Of a DNA stretch of 64,000 bases, positions 42,309-51,286 are shown in pieces. Positions within the stretch are counted from its first letter, which is position 1; every line of letters begins with the position of its first letter. The DNA is taken from contig JBMOPD010000011.1 of assembly GCA_049323615.1 (NCBI GenBank), positions 1-64,000 on the forward strand, written 5' to 3'. The notes beneath the pieces are model-generated. The model searched no databases, was not told the DNA's origin, and was given only the letters and a program-made list of their open reading frames with translations. A program made the position numbers and the translations under genes. Source of the stretch: JBMOPD01 sp049323615. Lineage in GTDB: Bacteria; Bacillota; Desulfotomaculia; Desulfotomaculales; Desulfocucumaceae.

Positions 42309-43490
42309 TTAGTCGTAAGTCGCAACCACTCCGCTTTTCTTTAGCTCCTTTATCTTTTCCCGGGAATAGCCCAGTTCTTCCGCCAGGATCTGCCCGGTAT
42401 GCTCGCCCAGAAAGGGCGGGGCGCGCCTGATCTGCGCCGGTGTCCGGGACAGTTTGCCGGCAAAGGGAACCTGGACAATTTCCCTGTCCAGGTAGGGGAG
42501 CCTGACGCTGCCGACCATGCCCCTGACCCTGAAATGGGGGTCCAGGATGGCTTCCCGCAGGCTGTTCACCGGCGTGGCCGGCACATTGTTCGGCCTGAGC
42601 AGTTCCAGCCATTCCCTTTGGGTTTTCTTAACAAAGGTCCCGGACAGAACCCGGTGCAGTTCCAGGCTGTTTTCGTACCTCAGGTGATCACTCTTGAATC
42701 TCTCGTCTTCCAGCAGGTCCGGCCTGCCGATTCCCCGGCACAGGTTGGCCCAGAAAGCCTCTTCCAGCACTCCGATGGCGATTTGCCTCCCGTCGGCAGT
42801 ATCAAAGACGTCATTGGTGGCCCTGACATGGCTGAACTCTTCATGGACAGTCCCATCCACACCGGAGATAATATCCCCGAAGCGGGTGCTGGCCCAGGAG
42901 AAAACGCAGTCCGCGATGGCAATGTCTATGTACTGTCCCCCGCCGGTTTCCTTCCTGTGGTACAGCGCCGCCAGGATGGACACGGCGGCGTACATGGCCG
43001 ACGCCAGGTCCCCCACCGGCAGCCCGCTCCTGGCCGGAGGGCCGCCCACCCGGGCCGGGATGCTCATGGCCCCGGCCAGGGATAAATAGTTGACATCGTG
43101 CCCGGGCTCCGGTTGATAGGGCCCGTACTGCCCGTAGCCGGATATGGAGCAGTACACTATAGCCGGGTTGCGCCTGCTTACGGCCCGGTAATCAATCCCC
43201 ACCCTTCCGGCCACCCCCGGGCGGAATCCCTCCACCAGCACGTCGCACTTCTCGGCCAGCCTTCCCGCTATCTCTTTTCCCGCTTCTGTTTTGAGATCGA
43301 CGGCTATGCTGCGCTTGTTCCTGTTCACCGAGTAGTAGGCTCCCGGCAGAATTTCCCGGGCATAGTCACCCCGGCCCCTTTCCTCCACCTTAATGATATC
43401 GGCCCCCAGGTCGCCCAGCAGCATGGTGCAGAAGGGTCCGGGCAACAGGCGGGTAAAATCCAGCACCTTTATGTTATCAAGAGCGCCCAT
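42309..43490 (-). CDS. CaiB/BaiF (class III) CoA-transferase
   Basis: 393 residues with the family blocks VLDFTRLLPGPFCTMLLGDLGADIIKVE, CDVLVEGFRPGVAGRVGIDY, YCSISGYGQYGP, and catalytic Asp in VGDLASAMYAAVSILAALYHR. It moves CoA between carboxylic acids. Last gene of the minus-strand acyl-CoA gene run, starting 1 base after the acyl-CoA dehydrogenase stop. The acid is unknown; carnitine, aromatic or branched acids are possible. Confidence 0.93.
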   Translation of the reverse strand: MGALDNIKVLDFTRLLPGPFCTMLLGDLGADIIKVEERGRGDYAREILPGAYYSVNRNKRSIAVDLKTEAGKEIAGRLAEKCDVLVEGFRPGVAGRVGIDYRAVSRRNPAIVYCSISGYGQYGPYQPEPGHDVNYLSLAGAMSIPARVGGPPARSGLPVGDLASAMYAAVSILAALYHRKETGGGQYIDIAIADCVFSWASTRFGDIISGVDGTVHEEFSHVRATNDVFDTADGRQIAIGVLEEAFWANLCRGIGRPDLLEDERFKSDHLRYENSLELHRVLSGTFVKKTQREWLELLRPNNVPATPVNSLREAILDPHFRVRGMVGSVRLPYLDREIVQVPFAGKLSRTPAQIRRAPPFLGEHTGQILAEELGYSREKIKELKKSGVVATYD

Positions 43491-43491
43491 C

Positions 43492-44640
43492 TCATCCCTC
43501 CCGCAATATTTCCCGGGCGATGATCAGCCGCTGGATCTGGCTGGTGCCCTCCACGATCTGGGTCATCTTGGCATCCCGCATCATTCTTTCCACCCGGTAA
43601 TCCTGGATGTAACCGTAGCCTCCCAGCACCTGCACGGCGTTGGTGGTCACCTCCATGGCCAGGTCGGCCCCGTAACGCTTGGCCATGGCGGCGTACATCC
43701 CCGCCGGCAGGCCTTTGTCCTTGCGCCAGGCGGCGTAGCGCGCCAGCCAGCGGGCCGCCTCGATGCCGGTGGCCATATCGGCCAGCATGAACTGGACTGC
43801 CTGGAGGGAGGCAATGGGCCCGCCGAAGGCCTGCCTCTGCCGGGCGTAATCCCGGGCGATTTCGTAAGCCCCCTGGGCTATGCCCACCGCCAGGGCACCG
43901 TTGGTGATCCGCCCGCCCTCCAGGGCCTCCATCAGCATGGGAAACCCCTTGTTCTCGGCCCCTCCCAGCAGTTGGCCGGCCGGCACCGCGCAGTTCTCCA
44001 GGACCACCTCGCAGATATGCGTGCTGCGGACGCCCATGGTTTTCTCCACCTTGGGCACCGACAGCCCCGGGGTGTCCTTGGGCACGATGAACACGCTGAT
44101 CCCCCGGGCTCCGGCTGCCGGGTCGGTCTTGGCGGCAATGGCCATCACGTCGGCCACGTCGGCATTGGTGATAAAACATTTCTGCCCGTTGAGGATATAG
44201 CGGCCGCCGTCCCGCACCGCCGTGGTCCGGATGGCGGCGGCGTCGGATCCGGCGCCGGGCTCGGTCAGCCCGAAGGCCGCCAGCATCTGGCCGGACGCCA
44301 GGGGCGGCAGCCACCGCCGGCGCTGCTCCCCGGTGCCGTGCCGGTACACCAGTTCCAGGACCATGTTGTGAATGAAAATAAAACCCATGGCCCGGTGAAC
44401 CCGGCCCAGTTCCTCGGCCACCAGGACGGCGGACACCCGGTCCAGGCCGGTACCGCCGTATTCCTCGGGGCAGTACATGCCGGTGAAACCCAGTTCGGCC
44501 ATTTTATAAAAAACACTGCGGGGAAAATAAGCCTTTTCCTCCCACTGGTCGGCGAAGGGCGCCACTTCCCTTTCGGCAAACCGGCGGGCCAGCGCCCGGA
44601 TCTGCTCCTGTTCACCCGTTAACTGAAACAATCGCTTCAC
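43492..44640 (-). CDS. Acyl-CoA dehydrogenase
   Basis: 382 residues, normal length. Blocks: YCPEEYGGTGLDRVSAVLVAEELGR, FGLTEPGAGSDAAAIRTTA, GQKCFITNADVADVM, QAFGGPIASLQAVQFMLADM, and QVLGGYGYIQDYRVERMMRDAK near the C-terminus. Uses FAD to desaturate an acyl-CoA; electrons would go to an ETF or ferredoxin. Sits 3 bases from the CoA-transferase beta gene. Confidence 0.94.
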   Translation of the reverse strand: MKRLFQLTGEQEQIRALARRFAEREVAPFADQWEEKAYFPRSVFYKMAELGFTGMYCPEEYGGTGLDRVSAVLVAEELGRVHRAMGFIFIHNMVLELVYRHGTGEQRRRWLPPLASGQMLAAFGLTEPGAGSDAAAIRTTAVRDGGRYILNGQKCFITNADVADVMAIAAKTDPAAGARGISVFIVPKDTPGLSVPKVEKTMGVRSTHICEVVLENCAVPAGQLLGGAENKGFPMLMEALEGGRITNGALAVGIAQGAYEIARDYARQRQAFGGPIASLQAVQFMLADMATGIEAARWLARYAAWRKDKGLPAGMYAAMAKRYGADLAMEVTTNAVQVLGGYGYIQDYRVERMMRDAKMTQIVEGTSQIQRLIIAREILREG

Positions 44641-44643
44641 TCC

Positions 44644-45429
44644 TCAGACATATATATGATCCAGGTCAATTTTTTTGCGCAGCAATTCCAGCACATTTTC
44701 ACCCGGGGGCTGGGCCTCCACGGCAGCCGACACATCTATGGGGAACCCGGTCTGATCCATTACCTCTTGAACTGAAACGCCCGGGTAATACTCGCTCAGG
44801 CACATGCGCCCGGTCCGGCCGTCAAAACGCATCACGCCCAAGGTGGTAACCACCGCCACCGGCCCCCTGTTCTCCGGCAGGCCGGCCTTTTTCCGGCCCC
44901 CCGGCCCGTCTATCCAGCCGGGACTGGTGACGTAGTCCACCCTTTCCACGAAGCGCCTTCTTTCATGCCTCATGACAATAACCGTGTTGATAAAGGTGGC
45001 GATCCCGTTTGCCCCCCCGCTGCCGGTCAGTCTCGTCCGGGGGCGGTGATAGTCCCCGATGCAGGTTGAATTCAGGTTGCCGTAGGGGTCAATCTGGGCG
45101 CCCCCCAGAAAGCCCAGGTCAACCTTTTCCGGCTTCCCCAGCAGGAGCCCGCAGTAGCGGTAGCGGGGCCACCACACCGAGGCCCGGTAGGCGAAACGGG
45201 TGTCCGACACCCCGATGGGCAGTTCCTCCAGCCGCCCGTCGATGATGCCGGTCTCGGAAATGATTATAGAATTGGGGGCGGCGGTCAGCTTAGCCAGGGT
45301 GGCCCCGATCAGGGGCAGCCCGGTGCCCACGATGCAGACCATGCCGTCCTTTATCTGGCGGGCCAGGGCCACCGCCATCATCTCCCGCCTGGTGTAACTA
45401 CTGCTACTACTCCTCCTCTCCTCTTTCAT
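44644..45429 (-). CDS. Two-component CoA-transferase, subunit B (glutaconate CoA-transferase/IpdB-like)
   Basis: 261 residues. It shows PNSIIISETGIIDGRLEELPIGVSDTRF, GKPEKVDLGFLGGAQIDPYGNLNST and SPGWIDGPGGRKKAGLPENRGP. The SETG segment carries the glutamate used for the CoA-thioester in this family. The ATG overlaps the subunit A stop (ATGA), so translation is coupled. A possible later start (MMAVALARQ) would remove the serine-rich beginning. IpdAB-like ring-opening hydrolases share this fold. Confidence 0.87.
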   Translation of the reverse strand: MKEERRSSSSSYTRREMMAVALARQIKDGMVCIVGTGLPLIGATLAKLTAAPNSIIISETGIIDGRLEELPIGVSDTRFAYRASVWWPRYRYCGLLLGKPEKVDLGFLGGAQIDPYGNLNSTCIGDYHRPRTRLTGSGGANGIATFINTVIVMRHERRRFVERVDYVTSPGWIDGPGGRKKAGLPENRGPVAVVTTLGVMRFDGRTGRMCLSEYYPGVSVQEVMDQTGFPIDVSAAVEAQPPGENVLELLRKKIDLDHIYV

Positions 45430-46397
45430 GTCGCGACATTTCTCCTTGCCAGATTCTCCACGTAGTTCTTTTCACCCACCCTGAGTCCCGCCAGGCGCTC
45501 CGGGCCAACCTTTTCCACGTATGCCCGGTGGTCCGCCGGGGAGTATATGTACTCGTCCAAAAAACGCCGGAAAAGCGTGTCGTCCCGGGAAGCGCGCTCG
45601 TACAGGTACATGAACTGCGGGTCGTAGTCATAGTAGTTGGGGCACTGGGCGGGGTGGGCGCCGAAAGGCAGGTGCACCAAGGCATCCGGGATCAGGCAGG
45701 GAATCTGGTTGAGCCAGGGCTCCCGCCGCAGTTCCTCCGGATCTACCAGCTCTTCGCAACTTATGACGAGCCGCCGGGCCGCCATGGCCATGTCCACGTC
45801 GGAAAAGGCCGGCCCTTCAATGCGGGCGGTGCCGTCCCGGGCCGCCTTCTGGACGTGTATGAGGGCCACGTCAATTTGGGGGACGGGGAGATAAACCAGC
45901 CTTTCTCCGGGGTGAAAGGGGTTTTCCCGGATTAAAAACTTGGCCGGCGGCAGTTTTGGGTCCTGTTTATACCTCTCCGCCGGAATTCCCCATTTCCCCT
46001 CCAGGTCCGACCCCATGAGCAGGTGGCGCACCGGGATAAAAGGCAGCCCCAGGGCGGCGGCGTGAAACCGCAGCGGCTGGATGTCCGAGCTGTAATCCTC
46101 AAACTCTATCTCTCCCCGCTCCACGGCCTTCCGGAAGCACTGACCGATGTTGCCGAAAGCGGCGTTGGCGATGTAGGCGGTGACGATCAGCCTGACACAG
46201 CCGGCCCCGACCAGCAGGTCGGTCTCCCCACCACCGGCCCCGCTTCCTTCAATGTATAAATTTTTTTTCCCCTGCCGTACGATTTCCCGTACTAAGGAAT
46301 AAGGTTTCCGGTTGGTGGTGAAGCCGCCGATGGCAATGGTGTCGCCGTCGCGCACCATTTCCCGGATGGCTTCCGCGCAGGTCATCAGCAGTCCCAA
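45426..46397 (-). CDS. Two-component CoA-transferase, subunit A (glutaconate CoA-transferase/IpdA-like)
   Basis: 323 residues. Family blocks: GDTIAIGGFTTNRKPYSLVREIVRQG, YIEGSGAGGGETDLLVGAGCVRLIVTAYIANAAFG and VYLPVPQIDVALIHVQKAARDGTARIEGP. It pairs with subunit B. Its start overlaps the YcaO stop by 13 bases, so the YcaO protein and the CoA-transferase are made from the same transcript. Confidence 0.87.
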   Translation of the reverse strand: MGLLMTCAEAIREMVRDGDTIAIGGFTTNRKPYSLVREIVRQGKKNLYIEGSGAGGGETDLLVGAGCVRLIVTAYIANAAFGNIGQCFRKAVERGEIEFEDYSSDIQPLRFHAAALGLPFIPVRHLLMGSDLEGKWGIPAERYKQDPKLPPAKFLIRENPFHPGERLVYLPVPQIDVALIHVQKAARDGTARIEGPAFSDVDMAMAARRLVISCEELVDPEELRREPWLNQIPCLIPDALVHLPFGAHPAQCPNYYDYDPQFMYLYERASRDDTLFRRFLDEYIYSPADHRAYVEKVGPERLAGLRVGEKNYVENLARRNVAT

Positions 46398-47749
46398 TGT
46401 ATTCCCCCCATCATCTCCACCAGCACCGATTCCTTCACCAGGCTGCCCGAATAGGCGATGAGCCGCGGTATAACCACCCGCACTACCGGAATCCCTATTT
46501 CGGGGTGGGTCAGGTTGACTGCAATCACATCCATATCCTTCTCTTTAAACCTTTCCAGGTACAGTTCTATATCGCTCTTTATATCACCGGCCGAGCAGTT
46601 AGCCAGATTGTTGAGGGAAATGCCCTTCCCCGGCCTGGGCAGGCCGTGCCGCGCCAGATCCCCGGGGTCCAGCGCGCCCGTTACTTTCTGCCTCACCTTT
46701 TGCTGTTCCATCTCGGTCAGGGCCCTTAACAATCCCGCCTGCGGGTCCAGGCTGGTTCCCGATCCCCCGAAATACCGGCGGCCACTGCCGTTGCGGTAGC
46801 ATATGAAGGCCGTAAATGTGGATATATCCGGCCCCAATTTCTCATTTATTATCCGGAAGGCATATATGTTTTCGGCGGGCAGCGCTCCCCGGATAAACTT
46901 TTGTATCAAAGGGCTCCCCGCGCCGCTTAAGTCAATAGACTGCATACTTTCCAGCTTTTCCAGGTTAAAAGCCTGGTAAAGGGAGTCCCTTTCAATTATC
47001 TCGGCCATTCCCTGGACCACAGCCTCCTCAATGGTGTTCCCCGCCGCCAGGCCGCCGGTGTCGTTGAACATAAAGGACAGGTTGTCGGCCGACAGGTAGG
47101 GATAGTAGACCACTGCGGCGGGAACCAGCACCGGTTCATTCCTGGCCAGGGAATAGCCCCAGCTCCATTCCCGGCACAACCGGCCCAAATCCCGGAAGCA
47201 CATCCTTGCCCCGGCCGGGCAGCCCGTACATTTCGGGGGCGGGGCGGGAAAACGGAATTCCGCCGGATCCACGGCAATGTCCCGCACCTCCCGGTAATCC
47301 GCCCGGATCACCCGGTGGTGGGCGAACCTCTGCCCGCAGTACCTCTCCACCGCCTCCATCATGGCGCTGGCCCTGGACTGGTGGGTGGTCATCCCCTTGC
47401 CGTAGTTCTCCCGGGGAGGACGGTTCAGCGGGGCCGGCGGGGAGGCCCACAGGTAAAGGGCGCGGTGGCATTTTGCCCTGTGGGCGGCGTTATTGACCCG
47501 GAAGATGGGCACCCCGTCGGTAATCCCGGGGTCCACCTGTTCCACGCTGTCTATGCCGATTTTTTCGGCCACGCCGTTCACCCTGCTTACCGTTTCGGCC
47601 GGGGGAACCGAGAAACTCCCGGTTTCCCGGTACCGCACCGCCCTGCTCTTGAGCTCAATCTCCACCCCGTCCGGCACTGTATATTCCTTTTCCAGGGCCT
47701 TCCCCGCCGGCGGTCCGGCGGTCAATCCCGAATGCACAGACCCAGTCAA
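46385..47749 (-). CDS. YcaO-domain protein
   Basis: 454 residues from TTG 47749 (GGGAGGT upstream). The YcaO ATP-binding blocks are present: GKGMTTHQSRASAMMEAVERYCG (about 123-145) and GGLAAGNTIEEAVVQGMAEIIERDSLY. YcaO proteins activate an amide carbonyl with ATP to form azolines, thioamides or amidines. The C-terminal PxPxP of azoline-type members is missing (the end is GGIHWDC), and no TfuA, RiPP precursor or E1-like gene is near. A CTGCPAGARMC stretch could bind metal. Linked with catabolic acyl-CoA genes, which is unusual. Confidence 0.85.
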   Translation of the reverse strand: MTGSVHSGLTAGPPAGKALEKEYTVPDGVEIELKSRAVRYRETGSFSVPPAETVSRVNGVAEKIGIDSVEQVDPGITDGVPIFRVNNAAHRAKCHRALYLWASPPAPLNRPPRENYGKGMTTHQSRASAMMEAVERYCGQRFAHHRVIRADYREVRDIAVDPAEFRFPAPPPKCTGCPAGARMCFRDLGRLCREWSWGYSLARNEPVLVPAAVVYYPYLSADNLSFMFNDTGGLAAGNTIEEAVVQGMAEIIERDSLYQAFNLEKLESMQSIDLSGAGSPLIQKFIRGALPAENIYAFRIINEKLGPDISTFTAFICYRNGSGRRYFGGSGTSLDPQAGLLRALTEMEQQKVRQKVTGALDPGDLARHGLPRPGKGISLNNLANCSAGDIKSDIELYLERFKEKDMDVIAVNLTHPEIGIPVVRVVIPRLIAYSGSLVKESVLVEMMGGIHWDC

Positions 47750-47854
47750 AATAATTACCTCCCTTTGCACTGCAGCCCCTCCGCGGGGGCCCGCGGTGTT
47801 CCGGCGCCGCCCCTGCCACCGCAAGTTATGCGCACTATCCACCATTTCGATGCA

Positions 47855-49075
47855 CTACAGGCCGGCTCTGGCCGAGAGAATGCTTTCGGGCCTGGCCCCC
47901 CACGATTTCACCTGCACGTATCCGTGCTTCTGCCGCTCCACGGTGACGGTCTGGAGGGAGCACCCGCCCGGGTTGTCGCACCTCTCACATTCCACGCACT
48001 GCACCGACTCAAACCCCGCGGTGAAGGGACAGACCGCTATGCAGTTGGCGCAGGCCGCGCCGTTTTCCTGCCAGAACCGCAGGCAGCTTTCGGCCTCCAC
48101 GTACCATGTCTTTACACCGGGGTTATTGTTTTCGCACACCGTTGCAAAGCTCTGCCGGCCGAAACTGATTGACCGGGGCGGGCATTCCCGGGCGCAGAGC
48201 AGGCACTGCCGGCAAAAATCAGTGATCCCGAAATCCACCGGCCTGTCCACCAAAAGCGGCATGTTGGTCAGCACCTTGCACAGCCGCACGCACGGGCCGT
48301 ACTCGGGGGTGATGAGCAGGCCGTTTCTGCCGATCTGGCCCAACCCGGCGTCTATGGCCAGGGGAATGCTGAGGGCGGTGTCGTTCATGCACGGTATGGC
48401 GATATAGCCCAGGGAGCGGATAAATTCGGCCAGCGCAATGGCCAGGATACCCATCCGGGAGTAGCCCATTTCGGCCGCCGTGCTGGCCGCCACCGCCGGC
48501 GAGGTCCTGGTAAACTCGATGTTCATGGCCACCGCCATCACCACCGCCCTGTCCACCGAATCGGGAATGATAAAACCGTCGTCGGTCTCGGCTGGCTGGC
48601 CGGTGTCGGCAAACACGAAGGGCTTGAACAGGTCCTCGGAATACACCCACCTCCTGTCCAGCCTGGCGACGCCCACCAGGTCGCTGCCGTATACCCCGGC
48701 GGCGTATTTCACCAGTTCGGTCAGTTTTTCCGGCTCCAGGGGGGCCGGTTTTCCGTAAAGCTGCTCCGGCACGAACAGGGGATTCCATTTCAGAAACTGG
48801 AAGTTGGGCATTCCGTACATGCCCAGGATCATGTTCATGGCGTTGCCGCCGAATTCAAGGGCATAGTCCGCCCGGGTTTTGCCCGCGGTGTTGTGCATTA
48901 TGTGGGCAGCCATGTTGGCCAACATCTTGTCTACCCAGCATATGATCCCGGTCTGGCCGCTGTCCTTTTGCCCCAGTGTGACAAAGCCCTGCCTGTAGAC
49001 AGGGAACCTCCGGTAGACACTGTCGTCGATTTCATATACCGGCCTGTCGGTGGTATATTTGGATCGGGGAATCAT
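47855..49075 (-). CDS. Cytoplasmic reductive-dehalogenase-like corrinoid/Fe-S protein
   Basis: 406 residues without a TAT or other signal peptide. The C-terminal half has the RdhA/QueG-like block IPLAIDAGLGQIGRNGLLITPEYGPCVRLCKVLTNMPL, then CRQCLLCARECPPRSI and CANCIAVCPF for two [4Fe-4S] clusters, with a CERCDNPGGC tail. The middle (residues ~120-220) fits the RdhA N-terminal part. No RdhB anchor gene is near. It may use a corrinoid to reduce a substrate of this acyl-CoA pathway; dehalogenation itself cannot be claimed. Confidence 0.78.
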   Translation of the reverse strand: MIPRSKYTTDRPVYEIDDSVYRRFPVYRQGFVTLGQKDSGQTGIICWVDKMLANMAAHIMHNTAGKTRADYALEFGGNAMNMILGMYGMPNFQFLKWNPLFVPEQLYGKPAPLEPEKLTELVKYAAGVYGSDLVGVARLDRRWVYSEDLFKPFVFADTGQPAETDDGFIIPDSVDRAVVMAVAMNIEFTRTSPAVAASTAAEMGYSRMGILAIALAEFIRSLGYIAIPCMNDTALSIPLAIDAGLGQIGRNGLLITPEYGPCVRLCKVLTNMPLLVDRPVDFGITDFCRQCLLCARECPPRSISFGRQSFATVCENNNPGVKTWYVEAESCLRFWQENGAACANCIAVCPFTAGFESVQCVECERCDNPGGCSLQTVTVERQKHGYVQVKSWGARPESILSARAGL

Positions 49076-49105
49076 ATCTCACCCTCCCGGACAATTATGG
49101 TAAAG

Positions 49106-49135
49106 AATGGCTGACAGGGAAAACTGTCAGCCATT
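49106..49135 (-). terminator. Hairpin between the AOR and RdhA-like genes
   Basis: Perfect 12-base arms AATGGCTGACAG / CTGTCAGCCATT around a 6-base loop, 31 bases after the AOR stop on the minus strand. The sequence after it (CTTTACC) is not a good T-run, so it is more likely an attenuating or processing hairpin than a full stop. Confidence 0.55.
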
Positions 49136-49166
49136 CCCACTTTAACCCGCTTTGCATCTTCAGCCG

Positions 49167-51065
49167 TCACCTGGGCCAGATAATATGCTGAAACTCTTCC
49201 AAACCGAGCCTCTTTATGGTGGACTTGAGCGGCTTGCCGGTCCTTTCGTCCCAGCCCAGGGTCTTGTAATACTCCCGCACCCAGCCTTCAATATAGGGGG
49301 CGACGCTCCTGCCCGCCGCCGGCCCGGCGTCCGGAGGCGCGGGGTCACTTATCCGCGGCGACACCTTGATGTCATCCTCGGCCGTCAGCCCCTGGCGCAT
49401 GTTAAATATCCTCTCCAGGGTTATGGTGCGCTCCCCGACCTCCCAGGCCTCCTGCGGGGTGAAATCATCCCAGCCGGTGACGGCGGCCACAGCCTCGGCC
49501 TCGAACCTGAGAATGCCGGGAATGCCCCAGGTGGCAAACCAGCAGCAGCCCACGCAGTCCTGCAGCATTTTCACTATACCGGTGAGGGCCACCTCCTTAC
49601 CCTTCCCGAAGGGGCTTAAGGGATCAGTCTTCTCCGGATACCCGGCGTCGGCCTCGGGAGTCCAGCAGTCGGCTCCGGGCGCGGGCCAGCCCGCTCCGCC
49701 CCCCACCAGCTGCCCCAGCAGTACTCCCCAGGCCCGGCGCCAGTCGTGCAGGTTCATACCGGCGCCCTTTATGTGCACCGCCGCCCCGGGCAGCCCCACC
49801 CGATCGGCCGCGGACTTGGGCCCGTCGGCCAGCACATTGCCGAATCCTTCCCGGTGGCAAATCTTTCTCAGCAGCGTTTCCACCACCTTGACATCGCCCC
49901 ATTTGAGCTCAAGGCCGTCGGTAAACTCCTTGCTGATCAGCCCCTTCTCGTAAGCCTCGAAGGCCACCGCCATGGCGCAGCCCACGGTGCTGGACTCGAC
50001 GCCCAGGCGGTCGTTCAGGTCGGTGAGGTACCACACCTCGCCGGGGTCGTTGGCGCCGACTCCCACAATGGAGGCCGCCCCTTCCTGGTTTTCCCCCCCG
50101 CCGGATAGCGTGGCCACGTAGCCCTCGTAGGGGCCGGAGGTAACCTTTACTTCATAGCAGCACGCCACCGGGCACCGGTAGCACGGCACTGTTTTTATTT
50201 CATGGGAGGCCATCCCCCGGCCAAATCCCGGTATGTCGTTAACCAGCCAGTTCTTTGAGGAAAGCCCCACCAGCCCCCGCACGCCTTCGTACTGGTCCCG
50301 CGGCACCCCGGCCTTGCCCACGATGGGGGACAACCCCACCTGGGTGGTCAGCTTGGTCCATTCGGTGGAGGCCTGTCTAAGCCTGTCGGGGTCGTTTACC
50401 GGCGTTTCCGGGCCGGTGCCCCTGACGGCCATAGCCTTCAGCCGCTTTGAGCCCATCACCGCGCCCACGCCGGAGTGGGCGAAGAGGTGGTGCTTGTCGT
50501 TGGCGATGGCCGCCCCCATCACCACATTTTCCCCGGCCGGGCCGATGGCAGCCACGCTGCAGCCGTCGTCGGCGCCGCACTCCTTGTTGAGGCCCAGCTC
50601 CTCCTTGATCAGATCCTCGGTATCGTGGGTGTCCTTGCCCAGGAGGTAGCCGGCGTCGCGCAGCTCCACCCGGTCGTCGTTAATCCACAGGTACACCCAC
50701 TTGTCCGATTTCCCGGTAATGACAACGCCGTCATAGCCGCTCATGCCCAGGTGCACGGCAAACCAGCCGTGGCTGTGGGAACGGCCGGCGGTAAAGCCCG
50801 TATCAGCGTTCAGGGTGGTTATGGTGCAGTTGTTTGACGACGGCACTCTTGTGCCCACAAGGGGAGCGTTTAAAATAATCAGCGGGTTTTCAGGTTCCAG
50901 CGCCCCCACCCCCTCCGGCAGTTCCCGCATCAGGTACCAGAGGCCGAGGCCAAAGTTGCCCAGGTACTTTCTCAGCACCTTTTCGTCCGGAAGACCTTCC
51001 GTGTAGATTTTCCCGCTGCTCAGGTCAACCCTCAGTATCTTTCCTCGGTAGCCGCCTTTAATCAT
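49167..51065 (-). CDS. aor: Tungsten-containing aldehyde:ferredoxin oxidoreductase
   Basis: 632 residues. N-terminal AOR domain (GGYRGKILRVDLSSGKIYTEGLPDEKVLRKYLGNFGLG), pterin region NAPLVGTRVPSSNNCTITTLNADTGFT, cluster cysteines in PCYRCPVACCYEVK with the last in LQDCVGCCWF. The enzyme oxidises aldehydes to acids, or in reverse reduces acids, using ferredoxin. Here it belongs to an acyl-CoA/YcaO cluster and may act on an unusual aldehyde. A good ribosome site precedes ATG 51065. Confidence 0.93.
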   Translation of the reverse strand: MIKGGYRGKILRVDLSSGKIYTEGLPDEKVLRKYLGNFGLGLWYLMRELPEGVGALEPENPLIILNAPLVGTRVPSSNNCTITTLNADTGFTAGRSHSHGWFAVHLGMSGYDGVVITGKSDKWVYLWINDDRVELRDAGYLLGKDTHDTEDLIKEELGLNKECGADDGCSVAAIGPAGENVVMGAAIANDKHHLFAHSGVGAVMGSKRLKAMAVRGTGPETPVNDPDRLRQASTEWTKLTTQVGLSPIVGKAGVPRDQYEGVRGLVGLSSKNWLVNDIPGFGRGMASHEIKTVPCYRCPVACCYEVKVTSGPYEGYVATLSGGGENQEGAASIVGVGANDPGEVWYLTDLNDRLGVESSTVGCAMAVAFEAYEKGLISKEFTDGLELKWGDVKVVETLLRKICHREGFGNVLADGPKSAADRVGLPGAAVHIKGAGMNLHDWRRAWGVLLGQLVGGGAGWPAPGADCWTPEADAGYPEKTDPLSPFGKGKEVALTGIVKMLQDCVGCCWFATWGIPGILRFEAEAVAAVTGWDDFTPQEAWEVGERTITLERIFNMRQGLTAEDDIKVSPRISDPAPPDAGPAAGRSVAPYIEGWVREYYKTLGWDERTGKPLKSTIKRLGLEEFQHIIWPR

Positions 51066-51286
51066 AATCCCTGTTCCTCCTTTTCCAATTTTTAAACTTA
51101 TGTCAAAACAACTGCTGGCATAAATTCACGTCATTTAAAATTCCGGCCAATTTATTCGGCTCTACCGAAAGTCACATCCCGTTTATGGAGGGCAAAAGGG
51201 CCCCCCGGCACTTGTCGATCACCCCGCTTTCTTACCGTTTTCCGCCCGCCAGTCCCCTGGAATGAAGATAAAAAAGGGGATTTCTC

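Noticed and set aside
43393..44622. 409-codon plus-strand open frame
   Set aside because: It is antisense to the acyl-CoA dehydrogenase, whose motifs are beyond doubt.
47315..48407. Long plus-strand frames (285 and 304 codons) over the YcaO/RdhA-like border
   Set aside because: Both are shadows of the minus-strand genes; neither has a ribosome site or known motif.
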